Positions 15,448 through 23,333 of a stretch of 64,000 bases of DNA are shown here, one piece after another. The stretch comes from a virus, in IMG/VR virus record IMGVR_UViG_3300014050_000017, positions 16,134 through 80,133 of that record; one strand, given 5' to 3'. The position numbers and the translations under genes were made by a program. Under the pieces are notes generated by a model, which ran no database searches, had not been told where the DNA came from, and saw only the letters and a list, made by a program, of their open reading frames with translations. Each line of letters begins with the position of its first letter. Within the stretch, counting starts at the first letter, position 1.

Positions 15448-15910
15448 GACTACTAGATGTACGGCGAGTTAGTTCTCGGCTGGTCAATGAGTAATAGCGT
15501 TCAATGTTATCTAGGATAGTACGAATCATCTTGTGATAGGCGCGGGCATAGGCATACGCATCAGCCAGCTCACGCACTGCAGGCTCATTCTCAACCTGGG
15601 CACGTAATAACGTGGCTTTCTCTGATGCTTTGCCAGTGGTCTTAGACAGTAGTCCAGAACCAACCGCATCGTTGTATAGGGTTTCGGACTCTAACTCTGC
15701 CAGTTCAGCACAGGCTGCCTGGGTGCGTAGAAAGTTCATGTTTTCAATGTACTTGCTAGCCATACTCATTAACTCTGTGTCATCCACTAAAGTAATGTCG
15801 TTTGGAAAGTCTGGTAGTTCTAGGTTAAGGGAGCGTTTTAATGGCAACCCTTGTTCTTCTAATTGCCTTAGTACCTGTGCGCTTATTCCTGTGGCCACTA
15901 GTTCAGTCAT
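15416..15910 (-). CDS. Hypothetical helical protein, 164 aa
   Basis: Mostly alpha-helical, with many Ala/Glu/Leu (FLRTQAACAELAELESETLY, ELADAYAYARAYHKM), ending in a basic Ser/Arg tail (RELTRRTSSSRV). ATG 15910 is chosen, as the frame from 15949 runs back into the nuclease gene. It sits between two nuclease genes and overlaps both, so a recombination accessory role is possible. No domain is recognised. Confidence 0.55.
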   Translation of the reverse strand: MTELVATGISAQVLRQLEEQGLPLKRSLNLELPDFPNDITLVDDTELMSMASKYIENMNFLRTQAACAELAELESETLYNDAVGSGLLSKTTGKASEKATLLRAQVENEPAVRELADAYAYARAYHKMIRTILDNIERYYSLTSRELTRRTSSSRVTGFNRYAP

Positions 15911-16760
15911 TGTATCCTCCGCATCGTTCGCAATTACCCCAACCATCAATGTTGCACGGTGGTGGTGTTTGATTTTTTACCGCTTCTACAATTTTAGCAG
16001 CAGCCTCAAACAAAGGCGCAACTGAGAAATCACTCTTAGGTATTACAAACTCTTTGGGTTCCTGTGATGCTTTGTTTTCATAAATAAGAACAGCCTCTTG
16101 CGGTACAACATCAAGATTTAAAAGTTCAGCAAGCTTCATATATATCTGTACTTGATTAATATGGGACTCAAATGGAGCTTTGATGGCAGCAAACGCCTTA
16201 TCTAAATCACCGTTATGCTCCATAAATAAAGATGGGTCTTCCCAACGAATAGTGCCTGCACCAATTGATTTAATCTCCAACATCAATGGCTCACCTAGGT
16301 TTACTAATATGCCATCAGAATGACCATAGATACGAAGTGGCTCGTAAAATAGCGGAACCTCTCTATACTCTAACGGTCCATCATGGCAATCAGAACCGCC
16401 AAAAAACATCTCACCGCACTCTATGCAGTACCACTTACCGTATAGCGTTCCCATATCTTGAAACCATCGTTGCCACTTAGCGTGAATAGCATGGCCTTCA
16501 GCAAATACCGATGCTGTACGTAGAGTCATAGAACGGTTGGCTACAGGAGCCTTACCCATCAAATGGTAATAAGAAGCTCTGTGGCACCACTCTTTTTTAA
16601 CCATATCTGACGGATGCAGTACATCGGTACGACGGCTTAAATCTCGTGGCTTTGCAATTAGATGGCGCTCAAGTGAGCCTAATACACGTGTTTTCTTTCT
16701 AGACACGTCTACAAATGCTTTCAGTGCCCCTGTTACCTGTTGTGGCTTTTGTGCTTTCAT
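15903..16760 (-). CDS. Cas4/RecB-like PD-(D/E)XK exonuclease with probable Fe-S cluster
   Basis: 285 residues. The nuclease core is visible as a His-x-Asp (IYGHSDGILV), a strand with the acidic-x-Lys (LMLEIKSIG) and the Gln-x3-Tyr helix (NQVQIYMKLAELL). One Cys near residue 59 (KEWCHRASYY) plus three near the C-terminus (CNIDGWGNCERC) match the four-Cys 4Fe-4S site of Cas4/AddB-type nucleases. An internal C-x2-C insertion near residue 116 (CIEC ... DC) may bind zinc. It probably resects DNA ends for RecA-driven recombination. It overlaps the downstream gene by eight bases. Confidence 0.82.
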   Translation of the reverse strand: MKAQKPQQVTGALKAFVDVSRKKTRVLGSLERHLIAKPRDLSRRTDVLHPSDMVKKEWCHRASYYHLMGKAPVANRSMTLRTASVFAEGHAIHAKWQRWFQDMGTLYGKWYCIECGEMFFGGSDCHDGPLEYREVPLFYEPLRIYGHSDGILVNLGEPLMLEIKSIGAGTIRWEDPSLFMEHNGDLDKAFAAIKAPFESHINQVQIYMKLAELLNLDVVPQEAVLIYENKASQEPKEFVIPKSDFSVAPLFEAAAKIVEAVKNQTPPPCNIDGWGNCERCGGYND

Positions 16761-16762
16761 GT

Positions 16763-17080
16763 CTAGACCTTATCATCAAATAGGTGCTCCTTTAAAGTCT
16801 TGCCTTCTTTTTTTAATTTACGCTTTAACGCGTTACGTTCTCGATGGCTAAGACCACCCCAGATACCATGCTGTTCATCCATCTGGTCTGAGTACAACAA
16901 GCACTGCTTGCGTACTGGGCATTCTGGCAGGCCGTCACGGCCAAAGCAGACACCCTTAGATATTGTTGCTACTTTTCTATATTTAGTTTTATCACGTGGT
17001 GGAAACCAAAGTTCGGTGTCCATGCCGCGGCATTTGGCGTTATGTCGCCAACCCTCTACGTGACCTGCGTCGTCGTACAA
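16763..17080 (-). CDS. WhiB-family Fe-S transcription factor
   Basis: 105 residues with four Cys of the Wbl type: AKCRGMD, VCFGRDGLPEC, then CPVRKQC, followed by the GIWGGLSHRER turn that binds the principal sigma factor, and a basic tail. Wbl proteins are found only in actinobacteria and their phages, which is the best host clue in this window. The central spacing is C-x8-C instead of the usual C-x2-C, an insertion in the cluster loop. The start is TTG 17080 with AGGAG five bases before it. It may redirect host transcription; the target is unknown. Confidence 0.92.
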   Translation of the reverse strand: MYDDAGHVEGWRHNAKCRGMDTELWFPPRDKTKYRKVATISKGVCFGRDGLPECPVRKQCLLYSDQMDEQHGIWGGLSHRERNALKRKLKKEGKTLKEHLFDDKV

Positions 17081-17397
17081 TTATGCTCCTGAAGGTTCTG
17101 GCGCATTTCCAGAAAATCATCTTCAGTTAGCAATATGTAATTGTTATTGTTAAGACTGAAACCGAGGACGGGTGTCCGACTATCAACGATGGCTTCGTTA
17201 ACAATCTTTTCTAGTACTGCTGCCTTGACAGTTACCTGAGTTTTGCCAGTCCACTTGTGTTCTATTAACAAGTCCTTAGACCTAACATCACCCTTACGAC
17301 TCCAAAACGCGCCACTGGCAGCATTACGCTTACCACCAACAAGCTTTGCTAGTCGAGCCTCGTGCTTCTGAGATTCCTTTTGGCCTTTACTCCTCAT
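17056..17397 (-). CDS. PD-(D/E)XK Holliday-junction resolvase-like endonuclease
   Basis: 113 residues. After a basic N-terminus with GGKRNAASGAF comes KGDVRSKDLLIEHKWT, which supplies the Asp and the Glu-x-Lys of the PD-(D/E)XK active site. The arrangement is that of the small archaeal-type (Hjc-like) resolvases common in phages. It overlaps recA upstream and the WhiB gene downstream. Its role should be junction cleavage or debranching; sequence-specific restriction is less likely given the neighbours. Confidence 0.75.
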   Translation of the reverse strand: MRSKGQKESQKHEARLAKLVGGKRNAASGAFWSRKGDVRSKDLLIEHKWTGKTQVTVKAAVLEKIVNEAIVDSRTPVLGFSLNNNNYILLTEDDFLEMRQNLQEHNCTTTQVT

Positions 17398-18436
17398 CAG
17401 CTACGAACTTTGAACCTGCCCGTAGGGCATCTAGTACGTCGCGCTCAAGGGTTTCCTTAAGGTCAATCTCTTCCCGTATGGCTCCAAGCATACCATCTTG
17501 GCCCATCCACTTTCTATCGCCATAGTTGTAGTAGGCGCCTGTGCGCTTAATGACCTTATTAAGGATACCCATGGCCATAATCTCTTTAGCAAAATCCACC
17601 TCGCCAGCAGGGATAAGACCGCCATCAGCAAAGTAGAAGTCAAAGGTAGCCACCTGAGAGGGGGCTGCTGACTTGTTCTTTAATACTCGAACCTTAATTG
17701 ACTGGCCTACACGACGCTTTTCTTGCCCAGCTCCTACCTCAATCCACTCATCACGACGCACTTCACAACGGGTAAAGAAGGCATAGTCCTTGCCTAATCC
17801 ACCTGGGGTGGTACGTGGGTCTCCGTACATGACGCCAATCTTTGAACGCCACTGGTTAATAATGATGCCAATAAATGGGCGCTCTACCTCTACTAGGGAG
17901 CGCTTAGACGCCTTGCCAACCTTGCGGAAGAACTTGTTAGTAAGGAGGGCACCGCGACCTACAGTAGATTCCTCCATCTCCTTATCGTCCTCTGCTGTAG
18001 GGACCAAGGCAGGTAGCGAATCAACAACAATACAATCCACCGCTCTACTTTCTGTAAGTTTGACAACGGCTTCATACGCTTCCTCCATGATGTTAGTTGA
18101 AACTACATACACACGTGAGGTATCAACGCCACACATCTTGGCGTAACTATCTACCCATTGTTCAGCGGCTACCCACACAGTTGTAAACTCTGGGTCACGC
18201 TTTTGATTAGCTGCTACAGTCTTAAGTGCAATAGCGGTCTTTCCATTACTGGCTTCACCAATAAGTTCATGCCACTGGTTTGCAGGCCAGCCACCACCTA
18301 GTGCAACGTCTAACGCCAATGAACCCGATGTAAATCGAGCAGGCTGTTCAATAATTTCTGAACCTAATACAATGGTTCCTTCGCCATACTTTTTGTTAAT
18401 TCCTGTAATTGTTTTAATTAACTCTGCATTTTTCAT
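17387..18436 (-). CDS. recA: RecA-like recombinase
   Basis: 349 residues. Recognisable parts are the entry segment FTSGSLALDVALGGGWP, a Walker A of the form GEASNGKT, the Walker B-like strand DCIVVDSLPAL, and the NQWRSKIGVMYGDP loop with TPGGLGKDYAF. It forms filaments on ssDNA and pairs strands during phage recombination or recombination-dependent replication. It is shorter than most host RecA, chiefly at the C-terminus. It is in line with the resolvase, nuclease and polymerase genes. Start and stop overlap neighbours by one to eleven bases. Confidence 0.92.
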   Translation of the reverse strand: MKNAELIKTITGINKKYGEGTIVLGSEIIEQPARFTSGSLALDVALGGGWPANQWHELIGEASNGKTAIALKTVAANQKRDPEFTTVWVAAEQWVDSYAKMCGVDTSRVYVVSTNIMEEAYEAVVKLTESRAVDCIVVDSLPALVPTAEDDKEMEESTVGRGALLTNKFFRKVGKASKRSLVEVERPFIGIIINQWRSKIGVMYGDPRTTPGGLGKDYAFFTRCEVRRDEWIEVGAGQEKRRVGQSIKVRVLKNKSAAPSQVATFDFYFADGGLIPAGEVDFAKEIMAMGILNKVIKRTGAYYNYGDRKWMGQDGMLGAIREEIDLKETLERDVLDALRAGSKFVADEE

Positions 18437-18804
18437 TATTCAATCTTTCCTATAATAGTTGTTGGATTCCATCCGCCATTTGCCACTTGTCTTGCTGGCT
18501 GTGGTGCGCCTGCCGTTTGTTGTCCTGAGACAATGCCACGACCCATACCACTGCCTGATTGTACTATTGGGTACCCACAGTCATAACATCTCTTACGAGA
18601 CTCAGGTGTTGCGCCACCATAGTTGTTACTACCACAACCTGGGCAACGCTCTGCTTGTGGTGTTCTTTGTTGACTAGGTGGATATTGGGGTTGCTGTGGC
18701 TGTACATAGGTTGCTGGCTGGGGAGCAACATACGGAGGCTGTGCTGGCTGCTGTGGAGCAGACTGTCCAGCAAGTTTATTTGCCCACCATGATTGATTAC
18801 TCAT
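18436..18804 (-). CDS. Pro/Gln-rich protein with a zinc ribbon, 122 aa
   Basis: The first 50 residues are a disordered Pro/Gln/Tyr tract (PPYVAPQPATYVQPQQP). A zinc ribbon follows, CPGC ... CYDC, 19 residues apart, and then a Gly/Gln-rich tail. ATG 18804 is used; ATG 18810 is also in frame. A flexible tail plus ribbon suggests a hub that links replication or recombination proteins, but this is inference. Confidence 0.55.
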   Translation of the reverse strand: MSNQSWWANKLAGQSAPQQPAQPPYVAPQPATYVQPQQPQYPPSQQRTPQAERCPGCGSNNYGGATPESRKRCYDCGYPIVQSGSGMGRGIVSGQQTAGAPQPARQVANGGWNPTTIIGKIE

Positions 18805-19267
18805 CGTCATCCTCTTTCGTATCGGTTAATTCTATCTCACCGTGACTGATAAGGCCTATCTCCATAGCAGCAGAAAAAGCACTCATCAAACTGGTCATAG
18901 CAATAACCTTGTACATGGTGCCCATAGTGGTGGTTTCACGTTTAATCTCTTCTATGTTCTCTGGTTCTTTTTCACTTATCTCTGCCACCTGTATACCAGT
19001 TATGGCGTTAGCAACAATGTCAGCCATTAACTCCATAAAGGGAACTAGGTAAGAAATCTCTTCCATGCGAATATCGCTGTCTTCTTCTTGTTTCTCCTGA
19101 CCTTCTTCACTATCAGGATTTATACCAAGAATACTAGCCATCTCATTAGGGTCGCTTAGACCCGTGTCATAAATAAACCACCTGGCTATATCTGTTACAG
19201 GTATGTCTTTTCTTATGATTTCAAAATCTAAATCTATCTTTTTCTTTTTACGATTAAACCAATTCAC
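18797..19267 (-). CDS. Hypothetical protein, 156 aa
   Basis: Basic start (FNRKKKKIDLDF), a Glu/Gln-rich acidic middle and a helical, rather hydrophobic C-terminal half (LVPFMELMADIVANAI, VIAMTSLMSAFSAAMEIG). The start is GTG 19267, overlapping the TGA of polA, so its translation is coupled to the polymerase. No family recognised. Confidence 0.55.
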   Translation of the reverse strand: MNWFNRKKKKIDLDFEIIRKDIPVTDIARWFIYDTGLSDPNEMASILGINPDSEEGQEKQEEDSDIRMEEISYLVPFMELMADIVANAITGIQVAEISEKEPENIEEIKRETTTMGTMYKVIAMTSLMSAFSAAMEIGLISHGEIELTDTKEDDDE

Positions 19268-21231
19268 TTTGCCTCACCCCATCGCTGCACAACCGTGACG
19301 TCGGCAATAAGAGGGACATCTAACACGTTGATACCTTCCATAGATTCTCTGATTGCCTCTCTAGTCTCTTCGACCAAACTATCTGGGGTTATAGTTACTA
19401 ATTCATCGTGGACGGTAAGAAGGAGGCTGGCCTCGTTAGGTACCATCTTATGAGCCCTAATCATAGCAAGCTTCATGATGTCTGCGGCAGACCCCTGGAT
19501 ACGGGTATTGAACGCCTGACGCTCAGCGCCCGCACGCTCACCTATATTCCTGCTGTTTATCTCTGGTAGGTAACGTTTACGACCAAATATGGTGGATACG
19601 TAACCAACCTTACGGGTAACCCCTACAACCTTGGCTCTGTAGGCACTTACGTTCTGGAACTTATCGCCAAAGTCTTGTAGTAGTTTCTTTGCCTCATTTA
19701 CAGTGCAGCCAATAGAACGAGCAATCTTATCTGGTCCTACACCATAGGCCATGGAAAGAACAAGAACCTTACCTGCCTGACGGTTAACGCCCATAACATC
19801 TCCTACAGTTGTATAGATGTCGCCACCCTCTTTGTAGTTCTTCATCATGATGGGGTCCATAGACATGGACGCAATGATGCGGGGCTCAATCTGTGAGTAG
19901 TCTGCTACAACTAGTTTGTAACCTTCTGGGGCATAGAACAGGTTTCTAATAGCTTTGCCATGGGCTGTGGCTGGGTTGGGAACATTCTGCAAGTTGGGGT
20001 TACGACTAGAGAAACGACCAGTCTCTGCACCGTGCTGAATGAAGTCAGCATGAATACGGCCATCAACAAGTAGGCTTTCCCTATACTCTGTTTTAGATTT
20101 ACCGCCCGTAGTCTTAGTAACCTCGCCACCAAGATACGGAATAACGTAGGTACTCAACAACTTATTTAAATCTGCATACTCTAATAAAGCCTTAACTAGG
20201 GGGTCGGACTCTCTGTAAGGTTCTAACGCCTCTGCGGAAACAGAGAAGTCATCAGTTGTTAAAGCAAGTCCTTCTGCTTCTTTTTTATTGCCTTTACCAG
20301 TTAGAAGTTTTGGCTTTAGACCACGTCCTTCTGGAACTGGTAGGTATAGCAACTGTTGCTTTTCTCTATTGGAATTAATATTAAACACAGTACCTGCAGC
20401 ACTATAAATCTCACCGCGAGCGCGTTCAATGTCTTCTTCTAGTTGAACATGCAGGCTAGACAAAGCATCTTGGTCAATAGGTGCTCCAGCAAGTTTCATA
20501 GAGCATAAAACTCGTAATACGTCCATCTCCAAATCCATGATGTTGGAAACCCCAGCATCTTCAAGCTTTTGCTTTACTACCTTCCAGAGCATAAAGGTGT
20601 ACTTAGCATCTAAATAGGCGTATTTAGCAACCACGCTGAAGGGGTGAATCTCCACCTGAGCGCCTACGCCCTTCTCCATCTCATACCCAAGTTCGCGCTT
20701 CAAGCAATCATCAAGACCGCATTTGTTTTTATTACGGTTGTCATAAACAAAAGAGCCAACCATGGTGTCAAAGTAAGGGCCGTTAGGAATCTCGCCACCA
20801 AAATATTTAGCAATAGAACATAGGTCAAATACTAAGTTGTGACCTATCTTTGTAGCGTCATTGAAGAACAGGGGACGTAGAGCAGCAAACACCTCTGCTG
20901 GGTATAGCTGAGCAGGTGGCTCTGTAAAAACATGTGTGTGAAGCTTTTTATTTTTAGAATAATCATCATCAGTTATAGTTAGGCCTTTTTCAGCACGCTT
21001 TGCGCCCTGACCAGTAAGCGGCTTTATAACTTCAGCCAGTTCTCCATTTGGATGGCCTAAAGGGATTACATCTCCTCTACCGTATGTAGACAAGCTAATC
21101 CACATAATTTCATTTACAACAGGAACGCCTCGACGTTCGCCAACGGTTTCAGTATCAAAGGCAAAAGCATCTTGTTTTAGATAGTACGCAACCATTTCAT
21201 CTAGTTGCTCACGCGTAGTTATTATGTTCAT
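19264..21231 (-). CDS. polA: Family A DNA polymerase (PolA) with 3'-5' exonuclease
   Basis: 655 residues. No 5'-3' nuclease domain. The proofreading domain has all three motifs: FDTETVGE (Exo I), GHNLVFDL (Exo II) and YAYLDAKYT (Exo III). The polymerase motifs are VVADYSQIEPR (A, near residue 440), NRQAGKVLVLSMAYG (B, near 487) and LLLTVHDELV (C, near 608). Counting R-x3-K-x3-X in motif B puts Leu at the position of E. coli Phe762, a residue known to tune rate and fidelity and used as a marker in viral PolA ecology. It is the main replicative enzyme here. The start has AGGAT, and a terminator plus a TATACT box lie just upstream. Confidence 0.94.
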   Translation of the reverse strand: MNIITTREQLDEMVAYYLKQDAFAFDTETVGERRGVPVVNEIMWISLSTYGRGDVIPLGHPNGELAEVIKPLTGQGAKRAEKGLTITDDDYSKNKKLHTHVFTEPPAQLYPAEVFAALRPLFFNDATKIGHNLVFDLCSIAKYFGGEIPNGPYFDTMVGSFVYDNRNKNKCGLDDCLKRELGYEMEKGVGAQVEIHPFSVVAKYAYLDAKYTFMLWKVVKQKLEDAGVSNIMDLEMDVLRVLCSMKLAGAPIDQDALSSLHVQLEEDIERARGEIYSAAGTVFNINSNREKQQLLYLPVPEGRGLKPKLLTGKGNKKEAEGLALTTDDFSVSAEALEPYRESDPLVKALLEYADLNKLLSTYVIPYLGGEVTKTTGGKSKTEYRESLLVDGRIHADFIQHGAETGRFSSRNPNLQNVPNPATAHGKAIRNLFYAPEGYKLVVADYSQIEPRIIASMSMDPIMMKNYKEGGDIYTTVGDVMGVNRQAGKVLVLSMAYGVGPDKIARSIGCTVNEAKKLLQDFGDKFQNVSAYRAKVVGVTRKVGYVSTIFGRKRYLPEINSRNIGERAGAERQAFNTRIQGSAADIMKLAMIRAHKMVPNEASLLLTVHDELVTITPDSLVEETREAIRESMEGINVLDVPLIADVTVVQRWGEAK

Positions 21232-21245
21232 ATCATCCTAAAAAA

Positions 21246-21251
21246 AGTATA
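21246..21251 (-). promoter_or_regulatory. Possible -10 box before polA
   Basis: TATACT on the minus strand lies 14 bases before the polA ATG and overlaps the foot of the terminator. No convincing -35 is visible. It would let polA be transcribed afresh after the terminator. Confidence 0.35.
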
Positions 21252-21284
21252 GGCTGGGGACAGAGCACGTTCTACCCCCAGCCT
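21251..21284 (-). terminator. Rho-independent terminator upstream of polA
   Basis: A 9-bp stem (AGGCTGGGG / CCCCAGCCT) with a 16-base loop is followed on the minus strand by ATAC and seven T's. It lies after the ssDNA-binding-like gene and before polA. Confidence 0.8.
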
Positions 21285-21295
21285 AACACTATTGA

Positions 21296-21958
21296 TTAAA
21301 GAAGGGAATTAGCGATTTCTTCTAGCTCTTCCCATGTGTGTTCCTTAATAACGGAACGTGTGTAAGGCTCAATCTTTGCCACTTCTGCTTCTGTCTTATC
21401 AGGGTCAATACCCCAATCCTCCATAAGGTCACGTGACTTGATTGCTTGTAGGTGATAAACAGTCTGCTGCATCTTTCCAGTACGGCTGATTGCCCAATAG
21501 TTCTTGGTCAATGGACCCTGTGGTGAGAACTCTGCTGAGTGCAAGGTCTTATAAAGACGTGGGCTTGCAATTAGCATTTGGCGCTGAACACCAGATGGAG
21601 TAATAACTGCGATGGTAAAGGCACGCTTATCTTCAGGCTTGCTTCCAAGCTTGGTGCACAATGGGTCGTTAGGTCCGAGTGAGACGTAAGACTTTTTGCC
21701 AACAGTCTTCTGTTGTAGGAAGTGCTGCTTGTAGATAGCGAAAGGACCATTTTGGTCGATGAATTTAACTACAGTGAACTCTCCGTCGTTAAATTTAAAC
21801 TCAGTTGGGTAGTCACCTGATGCGGTTGTCAGCTGTTCTGCTGCTGCCCAACCTGATTGAACTGCATTGCTTGATGGTACTGCTGGACGGTCATCAACAC
21901 TTGTGGTTGCAAACGCGTCGGTTGTAGTCATGTACTCTTCGGTACGGTCGACTGCCAT
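21296..21958 (-). CDS. Possible single-stranded-DNA-binding protein
   Basis: 220 residues from ATG 21958, which has TAGGAG upstream; the frame could start at 21988 but that overlaps the MerR gene. The centre is beta-rich (EFKFNDGEFTVVKFIDQN, RAFTIAVITPSGVQRQMLI, MQQTVYHLQAI) and the C-terminus is acidic (HTWEELEEIANSLL). This fits an OB-fold with the acidic tail usual in SSBs. Position next to polA and recA supports the idea. No specific family signature is seen, so the call is tentative. Confidence 0.45.
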   Translation of the reverse strand: MAVDRTEEYMTTTDAFATTSVDDRPAVPSSNAVQSGWAAAEQLTTASGDYPTEFKFNDGEFTVVKFIDQNGPFAIYKQHFLQQKTVGKKSYVSLGPNDPLCTKLGSKPEDKRAFTIAVITPSGVQRQMLIASPRLYKTLHSAEFSPQGPLTKNYWAISRTGKMQQTVYHLQAIKSRDLMEDWGIDPDKTEAEVAKIEPYTRSVIKEHTWEELEEIANSLL

Positions 21959-21984
21959 AGATTTTTCTCCTAGTTTCTGTTGTT

Positions 21985-22452
21985 TCATCTATTAAGCTCG
22001 GCACTCTTTATAGAGTCCCAAGCCTCAGCTATTGCGTTAGTCAATTGCTGGTTAGGCCATTGTATCCTAGTTTTATCTAGAAGTCCAGCCTTTCCAAACA
22101 ACTCTACCGCCTTTTCAATCTGAGCCCGCGAGTATAACCTGCGGCCTCTTTGTGTTTCGCCGTTCTTTGTTTCTTTATCAGCCAAACGATATGGCGCCTG
22201 TGGGATATAGCCTTCTTTAATCCAGTAACGGATTGTTACAAGGGGTCTACCCAAAGCCTGCGCTAATGCGCCTACCTGATAAAACTCGTGTAGTTCTCCT
22301 GATGGTAGTTTCCTGAATACAGCAGTAGTAGTCCAGTCAGAACCATCTTTATTTATTCTTTTATTTTTTTCTTTTGTCTCACGACGTTTCTTTTTGCTGC
22401 CTGGATAGTATGTATCCAAGTCAGAAAACATCGCATCAATTTCATCTGACAT
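21985..22452 (-). CDS. MerR-like helix-turn-helix DNA-binding protein
   Basis: 155 residues from ATG 22452 (an ATG at 22464 is in frame). A basic N-terminus is followed by a MerR/excisionase-type winged helix: YQVGALAQALGRPLVTIRYW, then the wing with GRRLYSRAQIEKAVELF. There is no Cys effector domain. It may regulate phage transcription or help shape DNA. It lies between a coiled-coil gene and the SSB-like gene. Confidence 0.72.
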   Translation of the reverse strand: MSDEIDAMFSDLDTYYPGSKKKRRETKEKNKRINKDGSDWTTTAVFRKLPSGELHEFYQVGALAQALGRPLVTIRYWIKEGYIPQAPYRLADKETKNGETQRGRRLYSRAQIEKAVELFGKAGLLDKTRIQWPNQQLTNAIAEAWDSIKSAELNR

Positions 22453-22453
22453 A

Positions 22454-22846
22454 TTACTTCCCAACGATAAACGCGTAACTCACCTTTGCTGGGAACATGG
22501 TATCAATATCTTCTTCAGATAGATGACCGTTATAAAAAGCAGCCATAATCGCTGCCTCATCTAATGTTGGAACCATTTTAATGCAGGTCTCACGGATACC
22601 TTTTTTGGTAAGAATGATTTCTGCTGCACTGATATCAAGACTCTTTGACACACGCTTTTGTTTCATGATTTGTTCGTTCTCATCTACAGATAGAACGATG
22701 TGTCCTTTTTCATCCTCTGTACCAAACTGTTCAATGTTATCTGTCAGACGCTTTTTAATATCTGACTGACGTTTGGTTAGAAGGTCGACGTTATCTTTCA
22801 ACGCCTTGAATTGGCGGATGTCTTCTTTGATTGCTTCAATGTCCAT
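22454..22846 (-). CDS. Hypothetical coiled-coil protein, 130 aa
   Basis: A helical, heptad-like N-terminus (IRQFKALKDNVDLLTKRQ ... IKKRL) precedes a short beta region (GHIVLSVDENE) and an alpha/beta C-terminus with FPAKVSYAFIVGK. Similar small proteins sit near phage replication genes. No function is recognised. A promoter-like sequence lies 30-60 bases upstream. Confidence 0.55.
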   Translation of the reverse strand: MDIEAIKEDIRQFKALKDNVDLLTKRQSDIKKRLTDNIEQFGTEDEKGHIVLSVDENEQIMKQKRVSKSLDISAAEIILTKKGIRETCIKMVPTLDEAAIMAAFYNGHLSEEDIDTMFPAKVSYAFIVGK

Positions 22847-22876
22847 AAGTTTCCTAACGTTTAGCTTGTTAGGCAG

Positions 22877-22905
22877 AACTTAATGGATGACTATGACAGT
22901 GTCAA
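22877..22905 (-). promoter_or_regulatory. Possible promoter before the 22454-22846 gene
   Basis: The minus strand shows a perfect -35 TTGACA (22905-22900), a 17-base spacer and a weak -10 TAAGTT (22882-22877), about 31 bases before the ATG. The -10 is poor, so confidence is low. Confidence 0.35.
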
Positions 22906-22906
22906 G

Positions 22907-23065
22907 TTACTTACTGACGATGCGTGCTGCTTCTTTTGCGGTGTAGCTGCGATAGCCAGTCTTCTTCTTGTTCATGCTGCCTGGCTTCTTAAACCCAGTG
23001 CCCTTAGGCATGTTGTCCTGTCGCCACTTTAGGGCGGCGGCTATCTTATCTTGGTGTTTCCCCAT
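22907..23065 (-). CDS. Small basic protein, 52 aa
   Basis: ATG 23065 follows the stop of the ribbon-helix-helix gene by a few bases; the frame reaches back to 23179 but that part lies within the other gene. The product is Lys/Gly-rich (KGTGFKKPGSMNKKKTGY) with short helices at both ends and probably binds nucleic acid. No family recognised. Confidence 0.55.
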   Translation of the reverse strand: MGKHQDKIAAALKWRQDNMPKGTGFKKPGSMNKKKTGYRSYTAKEAARIVSK

Positions 23066-23066
23066 T

Positions 23067-23216
23067 TTATTTATCTTCTTTAATATAGTTTTGAAGAGCG
23101 CGGATAATAACGCTGGTAACCGTAACCTTCTCAGCTGCAGCTTTTCGTTGCACAGCCGTCCAAAGGTTATCGGACACACGAATAGTACGTGTGGGGGTCT
23201 TAGGCGAGTTAGGCAT
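23067..23216 (-). CDS. Ribbon-helix-helix DNA-binding protein, 49 aa
   Basis: ATG 23216 is used; the longer frame would read into the tRNA-Gln gene. The sequence TRTIRVSDNLW is the beta ribbon and AVQRKAAAEKVTVTSVIIRA supplies the two helices of a CopG/Arc-type repressor. Such proteins bind as dimers to inverted repeats; a perfect 8-bp inverted repeat lies just upstream (23233-23255) and could be its own operator. The gene directly follows the tRNAs. Confidence 0.75.
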   Translation of the reverse strand: MPNSPKTPTRTIRVSDNLWTAVQRKAAAEKVTVTSVIIRALQNYIKEDK

Positions 23217-23232
23217 TCTTATAGTGTAAGGG

Positions 23233-23255
23233 CACCCAACGATAAATGTTGGGTG
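23233..23255 (-). repeat. Perfect 8-bp inverted repeat between tRNA-Gln and the RHH gene
   Basis: CACCCAAC and GTTGGGTG flank a seven-base spacer. No T-run follows on the minus strand, so it is unlikely to be a terminator. It may mark a tRNA-processing hairpin or an operator for the RHH protein whose ATG is 17 bases on. Confidence 0.6.
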
Positions 23256-23258
23256 TAC

Positions 23259-23332
23259 TGGCTCCCCCCCATGGATTCGAACCACAACTGGCGCATCCAG
23301 AGTGCGCTGTCCTACCGTTAGACGAGAGGGGA
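23259..23332 (-). tRNA. tRNA-Gln (anticodon CTG)
   Basis: A full cloverleaf can be drawn on the minus strand. The acceptor TCCCCTC pairs with GGGGGGA (one T-G), the anticodon stem GCGCA/TGCGC holds loop CTCTGGA, and the T-loop is TTCGAAT. The discriminator G is followed by an encoded CCA. Only one base separates it from tRNA-Gly. Confidence 0.93.
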
Positions 23333-23333
23333 A

